From Sordaria brevicollis (lineage: Eukaryota > Ascomycota > Sordariomycetes > Sordariales > Sordariaceae): 64,000 nucleotides of DNA. A model generated the notes under the pieces. That model did no database searches and was not told where the DNA came from. It saw only the letters and a program-made list of their open reading frames with translations. A program made the position numbers and the translations under genes. Positions 55,857 to 64,000 of the stretch are shown here, piece by piece (position 1 is the first letter of the stretch; each line of letters opens with the position of its first letter). The stretch lies in assembly GCA_033439795.1 (NCBI GenBank), contig JAUTDP010000009.1:1116001-1180000 (forward strand), read 5' to 3'.

Positions 55857-57412
55857 CGATGAGTCCAAAGGTCTGACTGGATCAGGGGCTGTAATCAGGG
55901 GCTGTAATCACATGAAGCTTTTCTCTCCACTGTTGTCTCTGGTACTGTATGTTGACAGATTTCGCGCTCCTTTCGGCGTCATTTCGAATGATCAAGTAGT
56001 TGTGAGGTCGAGGTTGTCAAAGAGGATAGTACCCTGAAGTTCCAAAGCCTTGACTTTCGGCGCGGAGTTCAGCCCCACTTCAGCCCCGGAAACAGCACGG
56101 GAGTGACGGGGAACACCGAACGAAAGGGCCGGAAAGCCGATGCTGCCCCACCCCAAGCGGGACCACGGCGATCGGTAGAAGTTAACTTTTTCCGGAACCA
56201 AGCCGGACCATCAGCTTTCATGCCTCGGCTATTTCATCGACCACCAGGGATTCCTAAATCAAAACAATCTGAGTCTTCGAGAGGGGAATGATCTTGAGGT
56301 CGTTGCTCGCGGAGAGCATCAAGGGCGAGATGGCGAAAAAGGAAAGTTAGGAGGAAAAAAGGCAAAAGCTCAGCCGCCCAAGCCCGGGGTTGAACCCCAG
56401 ACCAGCTGCAACCTACGAAACACCACGCATTTCATGGCTCTCATGCAGCACACCAACCACGCCAGCTACTGGAAAGTTATTGGGATGTCCGAACTGGAAA
56501 CTTATATGGCCGTGGTGTGGTGAAGGTCCTGCCGTTCGGGACCACGTTGCTTGACGTCAGGTAGAACCCGGTCAACGAACTTCAGTGATTCAACTGATGT
56601 GATGTGCTGTTGATGGGTAGTCATCGGCGATGGCCCCGGTGTCATTGGTGTCTTCTTCTTTCACACATCCCGAGCTTGAAATTGACGGCGGGAAGCTTGG
56701 TGATGACGTTCAGGGTTCGATGAGTTGTCAAAGAGCTGCACCCCAGCCAGCTTTGTTCCCCCACATTACCGCCCCGGAAGGATCCGCCCGAACCCCTGAG
56801 CAGCCCTGTGGCCCTTGCTGCCTGAGGCGCCACAGCACTTTCCACAATTCCATACCTATGGCGCCGCCATTCCTGCAGCATCCAGGAGGAGCCGAGGCCC
56901 AGCAATCGGGCCCACGGTTACCTCTATCCACCACCTCCTGGCAACATGAACCCGGCAACCGCACGGAGCGTCCACTTTCCACTTTCATTCTGACGAACTT
57001 CCCCGACCCGAATCGAGAACCGTTCTGTAACCGACTGACAGGCAACGACCTTTATCGCCAACTATTGTCTGTCATCTGTCATCTTGGATCCCAGGACATC
57101 CCAACATCCATCCATATCGATCCATACAAGTCGTCTATCGCATACCCCGAGGTTGCTATTTCGTCATATGTACTAACCTAGCGACTTCATGATCGCACCA
57201 TAACTATCGGACCCCCAGGCTATATCCATCCATATCCAGCAAGCTTCCATCCGGTCGCCCCCGCGGAGCTCGACGCTAGCTTGACCCGATACAAAGTCCT
57301 GGATTGATTGAAAAACCATAAAGACGACAGCTAATCCTGGTTCCGGTCTTCGGTCAATGTCGCGACCCTAATCGCAAGACCAACATCCAAAAACCGACAG
57401 CCTGCAATCTCA
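55857..57412. other. intergenic upstream of PEX16
   Basis: No convincing gene. A 183-codon ORF at 56630-57181 has no motifs and lies in the PEX16 upstream region. A short direct duplication (CAGGGGCTGTAAT twice) lies at about 55884-55910. A box A/box B-like pair on the minus strand around 56385-56480 does not fold as a tRNA. Confidence 0.5.
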
Positions 57413-58659
57413 ATGTCGACGGCCGCCGACGTCCCTAGGTTCAAGAGCCCGAATCCCATCATCCAATCCATGTCAGGAACAAAGCGATCGACTACAACAA
57501 GTACAGGCAGCAGTGTTAAGAACGCAATGTCGACCAATTGGCTGGGCGCCTACGGCGATTTCATCACCAAGAACAACCACCAGGTCTCCCAAATAGAGTC
57601 GACCCTACGGTCCCTAACGTATATCATACCAGGTGTGTTGTAATCATCGCGCGATCGCATCATTGGTTATCGCCCTCCCTAACATCATTCCCAGGCCGTT
57701 TTCGCGACGCCGAAATCGCCTCCGAGTCCATTCACAGCGGCGTCCAGCTCCTTTCTCTCTACCACGATACCCTCCTCTTCCGTGCATCCTCCAAGCTCTC
57801 TCAGCCGTCTCTTGCCAACGCGCCCTCTCCGCACAAACGATACATCCGATTCTGGTTCCTCAAGAGCCCCCTCTACCGTCGCGTAGCCTATCTCCTGCAG
57901 ATCGTCAACTATGTCGAGCTCCTCATCGAAATGGCGGCCAAGCGCCGCGGCGAGCGCATCCGCTGGCGCGCCGTCATCATAATAGAAGCCATCAAGGCCT
58001 TTTGCAAGCTTCTCCTGCTCAGGATAACAAAGTCGCGGCCGCTGATAAGCCCGGTTCTTCCCGAGCGCGAACCCTTGCCCGAGCCACCAACGGACGACGA
58101 ACTCCACGGAGGAGGGGAGGACAGCGGATATGCCAGTGTAGCATCGGGAGGGTCACCACCAAATGGAGAATGGACCATGCCGCGCACCGGCATGTCGCTG
58201 CCGACGTTACCTTCACCCGGGGACATCAGCAGCTACCTCCTCTCGCGGGTGTTGACGGCCGACGACATCAAGCCGGCCGCGAAGCTGGTCAACCAGCTAC
58301 AAGGCTCGGCGCAGGTGGCCGAGATCCTGCACATCCTGTCGCCGCTGGCGTTCGCGGTGGCCATGGCGCGCAGTAAGAACAAGCGCAAGGCTTGGGCGCC
58401 GTGGGTCATTGGGCTGGCGATAGAGCTGGTCGCTCGGCAGCTGCGGGACCGCAGCCTGCGGACGACGCCGCTCGAGAAGGAGGAGTGGAGCCGGAGAGGC
58501 TGGGCGTTGGGATGGTGGATGATGCGCGGCGCCTTCTACGAGAATATCACAAAGTCGATGGTGGAGAGCGTGAGGAGTCGGATGCCGAGCTTGATCGGCG
58601 GCATTTTGGAGGATTACGAGTATCTTTGGGAGAATTACCATTTCAGTACCAGTCCTTGA
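57413..58659 (+). CDS. pex16: peroxisome membrane biogenesis protein PEX16
   Basis: Exons 57413-57632 and 57695-58659, intron 62 nt, 394 aa. The intron sits between YIIPG and RFRDAEIASE, in a phase kept by fungal PEX16 genes in my recollection. After a Ser/Thr-rich N-terminus come the conserved blocks YGDFITKNNHQVSQIESTLRSLTYIIPG, RFRDAEIASESIHSGVQLLSLYHD, RVAYLLQIVNYVELLIEM, RWRAVIIIEAIKAFCKLLLLR (each read in pieces), and near the C-terminus VAEILHILSPLAFAVAMAR and WALGWWMMRGAFYE. PEX16 is an integral peroxisomal membrane protein needed for membrane assembly in Yarrowia, filamentous fungi and animals but absent in bakers' yeast. Other ATGs at 57470 and 57527 could serve as starts. It lies about 4 kb from the peroxisomal alcohol oxidase gene. 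Confidence 0.9.
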
Positions 58660-59558
58660 TAAGGGAGTTTTGTTTGTTCTTCTGGGCAGAAGCAGAGCGG
58701 GGACATGCGCAGCAGTGGGAACCACAATACAAGGTCGGGTCTTTGGTGGTCAAGGGCAGTCGGTCAGTCATATGCCCACCGGGCTCTTCAAATGCGGGAT
58801 CCGGGAGACTTCCCGTTCATCCAAAAGTGCTTGGAGGGTCCGTTCCCTGGAGTGACGGTGGAATAGTCGACGAATAGGCGTTTCGAAGTGGATGGAGGCT
58901 CAATAACATTTTCTAGCACAACGGAAAACGGAGCATAGAAGGAAAAAGAGTGGTGTTTTTATGTACGAGCATGTTCTGGTTGGTTAATTGCTTGGTTCGT
59001 TTCAGCCTCTTTTGTACATAAACACGATAATTTTGACACAACACGGCACACATTCAACCCCAGCTGGGCTTCCCGTAAGTCCCGGTGTTGTAAGTGAGTA
59101 AGCAAGGTGCGTCTTAACCAGATTAGTTGTGATCAATGATGCGGGGAAGGTCAATGGATACTCGATTCAGTTGGCCCTTCAATTTTTATACTATGGTTGA
59201 AGTCCGTAAGTTAACTTAGCAATTAGTATCCGGTCAGTCAAGGTTCGTCAAGGTCACCTCTTCTACACAACACGCATAGCCGACAAGATTTGAGCCGTGG
59301 TACGACAAGACACTCAAACAAATTCTTATGCTGAGGCTTAGTGCTGACTGCTCATGTCTATAGGATCTGGTTTGTACACACTCTCACCCAATTCGGTTCT
59401 TATCCAACATTCTCCGAGCTTTAATCTCATCCAATCATCACATCAACTCATTCCCTCATCGTCCATCGTCATCCACACGGCACAGCGGCGTCCTAGTGTC
59501 CCATGTGAGACCAATCACAACAGAGAGATCATCAAAACAAGCTATAAAGCTACAAAGC
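58660..59558. other. convergent intergenic between PEX16 and dioxygenase genes
   Basis: Both genes end towards this interval. It contains their 3' untranslated regions and no supported gene. Confidence 0.5.
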
Positions 59559-60910
59559 TTAGTTCTTCTCAGCGGGAGCCTTAGCATTGCAAGCCGGGGC
59601 GTCACCACTAGGGACAGCGGGGGCGGCAGCCGAGGAAGAAGCAGATGCGCTAGCAGTAGGAAGAGGGCCACCAGTAGGGAATGGGAATCCAGGGAAGCCG
59701 TCAGTAGGCCAAGCAGTGGGCCAACCAGAAGGTAAAGGACCAGTGGGGAAGCCACCGGGGAAGCCGTTGTCGGGGTTCGCAACGCCGCCCTCCTTGTAGT
59801 AGGTGGCAGCGACCATGACGGTGCGGGCAAGGGTGGTGTTGATGCCGAAGCCGATCCAGCCCAGGAGACCGTCGGAGACAGAGTCGCCGAGGTAGACGTA
59901 GTTGATGACCGGGTCGCCGACCTGGGAGCCTTGCAGGAAGAGGAAGTCCTGGGCGTTGGTGGTGATTGGGTCCGTGTTGGTGTTGTAGACGGGCTCGGCC
60001 TCGACCTCGTAGATGAGGTCCTGGTCAAAGTAGATCTGGCCAACGTGCGAGGCCGTGTTGGACTGGATCGTCTTGTTAGGGAACACGGTCGGGTCGACGT
60101 GCACCATTACGTGGATGTGCGTGGCGCGGCCGCCGTAGTGGCCGGGGAAGATGGTCTCGAACTGGGCGATGCCGTCGGCGTCGGTTTGCTGGAGACCGCG
60201 AAGGAAGGTTGAGTTCAGGTTGGAGGCGTCGCCGTTGCCGTTGTCGGCGGCGGCAACGCCGGAGTAAACGCCGGTGCTGTTGGAGTCTGTTTATGGTGGA
60301 TCTGTTAGTCTTGACGGCCTTGACCTAAACCTAGAAAGGGACTAGAGGAACGGGGAAACGTACGCCAGATCTCAAGGTAGACGTTGGGAACAGGCTCGCA
60401 AGTCTCGACGTCGTAGACCTGGAGATCAAGAGCAAGATCGACGCCGGGCTCGCCATCAGTGACGTCCGCACGGATGTACTCGCCGGCGACGTAATAAGGG
60501 CCCTCGGTGACCTCGGGGCTGAGGAAGCAGTAGTCGGTGCTGGCAAAAATCTCAGACACGGGGGTCTGAAGGGTGAAGGTGGAGTTGGATTGGTGGGTGC
60601 CACGAGCATAGATGGAGCGAGCTGAGTGAGACGATGTCAGTTTCTGAACGGTCAAAGAAGGAATGATAGGATACTCACTCTCGAGGTTCCTCTTCTTCTT
60701 CATCTTCTTGGCGAGCTCCTCACGTCTAGCCACGGCGCGGGCCTCAACGCCACGGGCTTTGAACTTTTCAGTGCAACGGCCATAGTCGCTGCGGCCGACA
60801 AGATCGAGGATGGCCTGACGCTCAGCGTGCTCAGCACGCACGTCATGGCCAGGGTGGGCTGAGACGGCGGTAGCGGCGATGGCTCCAAGGAGGAGCGAGG
60901 AGAGATGCAT
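59559..60910 (-). CDS. secreted intradiol ring-cleavage dioxygenase
   Basis: Three exons on the minus strand: 60910-60679, 60621-60364 and 60286-59559, in frame, 405 aa. A signal peptide ends near residue 18 (VSAHPGHD). A basic region (KKMKKKRNLE) precedes the catalytic domain. TEGPYYVAGEYIRADVTDGEPGV, LQVYDVETCEPVPNVYLEIWH, SNSTGVYSG, HYGGRATHIHVMVH and HVGQIYFD follow the order in intradiol dioxygenases (each read as short pieces). The Tyr in GPYYV, Tyr in HYGGR and the two histidines in THIHV are the expected non-haem Fe(III) ligands. Such enzymes open catechols between the hydroxyls. A secreted member may act on lignin- or plant-derived catechols. The C-terminus is a Pro/Gly/Ser-rich tail with FPTGPLPSGWPT repeats. 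A TATA box lies about 100 bp upstream. Confidence 0.92.
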
Positions 60911-63900
60911 CTTCACTGCTCTAATCAGAAGGACAAGATATACCGGTTGTCGGTGATGGTGATGATGAACAGAAGATACAGTGTCGCCCGGCCGGGAAGA
61001 TCCTCCGATATATATAACCGGGGGAGCCTCATGGAGAGTGTTTATCCATCCGTCTATCCAGACTGCAACGTTCTCGGCTCTAACTGGAAGCTTGAGCCTC
61101 CTCCCACATGCCAAGCATCATACACCCATGGTAAACTTCGTCTTCGTCGGGACAGCTATGGGACCTTCCCTTTCGAATAACAATGGCGGTGACGAGTGCG
61201 ACTGTACAGGAACCAGGTGTGGAGAAGATCTTCTTTGTTTCGGCCAGGGATGGTCTGGGAGACAAGCGCAGCAATGACATCCATTTGTTTTCCAGGTCAT
61301 CCTGTTGGCGGAGAAAGGAGGTCGAGTTAATTGCCACGACTCCATCCGCATTGCGACGATGCCTCCATGAAGACCGTTAACGCGTGGATGTGCATAACCT
61401 TTGTGGATGAGTTTCCCGAATCGTAACCCACGGTGCCGGTCGACAAGATAGCCTGAATTCGAAAGAAGGCGGAACAAGGGGCTTGGCTCGCTTGTGATTG
61501 AACAATGGTAGGCGCAAGCAGAGCCAAGTCGTTCGGTACCTCCCATCGTCGAGGTACTATATAGCGGCCGCTATATACCAAGCAGCCTATTACCAACTCT
61601 CCCGAGCAAAGACAGATTGAGATGCTATAGTTCCTGCGTAGTGTGTCCATACAATATACGACGCGACCAAAGCAAGAAACACGCTACGCACAGATGGCTG
61701 GAGGAGTTGGGCTTGGTTTGACAGGAAACGGTCCCCATTAGCCCGATTTGATTCCAATGCTTGCTTGACCTTGGCCCTTTCAGTTTTGTGGTGTTGCATG
61801 TTTCTGGAGGGATTCGTCATCCCAGCTCCACAGAATCCACTTCCCCTAGACAGCCCCTCGCCCGCTGCTCGAGAAGATCTGGAAGACGGAAAATGGGGGG
61901 TGTTTTTCGAAATGGAGATGTTCGGGTTGTGGGGGTGAAATAGAAGAACCCGAAGTCGCACCGCCTGCAACGCGTCCCATGGGAACAACGAAACAAGGGG
62001 GCCAAGAGCAAGATTCGGCCATTAATATCGGCTCTATTTGCAGTGCTTTGACGAGGAAGGGGAATTAGCCAGGTCCACTTGGGGCTCTGCGGAAGCCGAC
62101 AAAAGGAATCCGAGCTTTCTGACTTGTGTCACTCTTCTTGTTCTCCTACAACCTCCATTGATAGGATATGAAAGTGGACACTGCGGTTGGCTTGCTCTGT
62201 ATCAGGGACACATGGGTCAGGTTTGACCAAAGACACCTTACATCTACCTGCGTGGCTTGATCTCTTCAACCGCCTGCCGAGAAAACAGAACCGTGGGAGG
62301 AGGGAAAGAAAACGGAAAACGGAGAAAGGAGCTGCGGGAGGATCAACAAACGCCATGATACCTTACCCTAGCGAGCCTAGTTCAACCCTGGCGTGACGCG
62401 CGTCTTCTGTCAGGGCATTGCTGTCAAATCATCATTAGCGGATCTCTCATGGGGAATGCATAGAGGCGATGGAAAGCCCGAAAAATACGTACTATAGTGG
62501 CAGTGAAGGAGTGGGAAGTACCGAGAGTTAAGCTTCAAGCTAGGGGAGGATCCTTGCCCCTTCTTTCACAATCTGAAAAAAAAGAAAAAGAAAAAGGTAT
62601 CTGAGTTCCATCAGACAGCCGATTCTGGGAGGAAGAAGGAGTGAGGAAACCCCCAGTCAATTCGATCGAGGTCCGTGTGCTGCACTGCATTATCTCGGAT
62701 TTTCAAGTGAAGTGCCTACCCCATCAGGAAGGCCAGAATGGGATACAGTTCTTGGCAAACTCGCCTGGTCAGTGCAACACTTCGTTGCGACACTACTGTC
62801 AAGAAAAGGAGCTGAACCCGGTTCAAGACGGTTTTTGGCCGAGAAGGAACCCTCTGATTACAGTGGTGAGAAATCCAGGGAAGCAAATCAGAGCCGCACT
62901 GGGTTGTGTCAGACTAGGCGCCACTCACAAGTTGAGCATTATAGATCATTCACAGGAGCCGAGGCGGATGCTAATGGGGTGGGGGAACTCACGATTAGGT
63001 GCTTACCTTACCTACCTACCTGGTCATGTTCAACCTGGATAGCTACCTGACACTACTTCGGTGTAACGCAAAAAGCCACAGTCAGATGTAAAAGGCTGTT
63101 GCTGCTTGAGGAAGGTGTTGTGTATCTTCATGACAGGAAAGTATGGCAGCTTCCGTCGAGATTTCTTCGCCAAAGCAGCGTGTGTCTTTTACCACCATTT
63201 CCATGGTCTGGAATTCTAGCCCCGTTTGATGTCCACAGCCGGGGTTGAAAGGCAGCGACGACGGTGAAACCCTAAAGGACAGCATTGAGTGAGCATAGTG
63301 GGCGAGTCAGGCGGAAGGAATAGGTTGCGATATCTTCACCTACGAGGGTCCCTGTATTACGCGGAATCCAAGGATCACCGTTGAAAAACTTGGACTAATG
63401 GAAGACGCGTCAGCAACAGTTAGAAGACCTGCATTCACAGAGGCAGAGGATGAAGAAGCGTTGGCTGTGTTGAGAAACTCCGGTCCCTCAAACAGAAATA
63501 GAATACCGTGGGCTCCGAGTGGAGCGGCCTATACCACTGGGGGGAAAATTGAAACTCCGAAGAAGTGGCGAAAGGCTATCATCAGTTTCGATCTCCCAAC
63601 GTCTTCAAGAATGGTGGACGGACTGAATCCCCGCGGCATCTTCACTGAACATTCTCGTAGGCGAACCGCAGTCTTGACGACCAGAAGGATACGTACGTAC
63701 CATCAGGGCTGTTTTCATCCGCTGGAACGGACACTCCTTGCCCCATCGAGGAGTCGATCCGTGATGGTGGTGTCGCTGGCACCCGGTTCTTTGGCTTGAT
63801 ACGAAGAGAAGACGATTGTGTCGAATCTTCTGTTCTTCTGCAATCAACGGCTTACTTCCACACTGCGTAGAGGGTCTGAATGAACGTAACGAGCGACTGG

Positions 63901-64000
63901 TAACGGAATGGATCATGCAGGCCTGTACAGGCCAGCGGCTACTGGTCGGCAGAACATTTCTTGGGAGAGTGCCGATGACGAACTTCGGGCGACAACATCG
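60911..64000. other. 3-kb terminal region, no supported gene
   Basis: After the dioxygenase promoter, no ORF shows domain-like content. The longest candidates (61590-61988 minus, 62641-63042 plus, 63398-63799 plus) lack recognisable motifs. An A-rich run lies near 62577-62597. A gene continuing beyond 64000 cannot be excluded. Confidence 0.45.
61008..61017 (-). promoter_or_regulatory. TATA-like element of the dioxygenase gene
   Basis: The plus strand reads ATATATATAA, i.e. TTATATATAT on the minus strand, about 100 bases upstream of the ATG at 60910. Position and sequence fit a fungal TATA box. Confidence 0.45.

Noticed and set aside
56385..56490. Box A-like TGGCGTGGTTGG and box B-like GTTCAACCC on the minus strand, followed by a T run
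   Set aside because: The T stem does not pair beyond two bases and no matching acceptor stem exists, so no cloverleaf forms.
56630..57181. 183-codon ORF upstream of PEX16
   Set aside because: No domain, poor composition, and it sits where the PEX16 promoter should be.
63398..63799. 133-codon ORF near the right end with a fair-looking start
   Set aside because: No recognisable content and no splice continuation that could be defended.
1..64000. Transposons, RIP-mutated repeats, dispersed 5S rRNA genes, CRISPR arrays
   Set aside because: No transposase or reverse-transcriptase motifs, no AT-rich CpA-depleted blocks, no 5S-like sequence and no spaced direct repeat arrays were seen.

Overview
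The window is nuclear DNA of a filamentous ascomycete. Genes carry short introns (about 50-140 nt) with GTAAGT/GTGAGT/GTATGT-type donors and CTAAC-like branch sites. Protein families are typically fungal: AA9 lytic polysaccharide monooxygenase with a CBM1, AA8 cytochrome, alcohol oxidase, PEX16, Swi3/Csm3, SKI2. I think it is Neurospora or a very close Sordariales relative. The gene content and order agree with my memory of a Neurospora crassa linkage-group II segment (enolase paralogue, AA9, SDR, complex I 20.9 kDa subunit, csm-3, SKI2, alcohol oxidase, PEX16, intradiol dioxygenase). That is recollection, not a database check.

Layout. 0-3 kb: no gene, one heptamer repeat. 3-20 kb: bHLH factor of SREBP type, secreted AA8 cytochrome, enolase paralogue, an acetyltransferase-like ORF interrupted by one in-frame TAG, a type II membrane glycosyltransferase-like protein, the AA9-CBM1 enzyme, a secreted SMP-30-type lactonase, then an F-box protein to 21.8 kb. 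21.8-31.8 kb: a gene-poor stretch of about 10 kb with only one tRNA-Gly(GCC) and homopolymer runs. 31.8-48.7 kb: SWIRM protein, SDR, GPR1/FUN34/YaaH acetate-transporter family protein, ATP-grasp protein, complex I subunit, Csm3 and SKI2. 50.7-60.9 kb: peroxisomal alcohol oxidase (ends SRL), Cys-rich single-pass membrane protein, PEX16, secreted intradiol dioxygenase. 60.9-64 kb: no supported gene.

Functional themes. Three secreted proteins between 5.9 and 19.3 kb (AA8 cytochrome, AA9-CBM1, lactonase) could act together in oxidative cellulose attack: electron donor, C-H oxidation, and opening of the aldonolactone product. The alcohol oxidase with a C-terminal SRL lies about 4 kb from the peroxin gene PEX16. 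The remaining genes are housekeeping: RNA decay (SKI2), replication fork protection (Csm3), respiration (complex I).

All exon boundaries below were read by hand from splice signals and reading-frame continuity; there is no transcript evidence. No complete new multi-gene system such as a toxin, CRISPR or mobile element was found.
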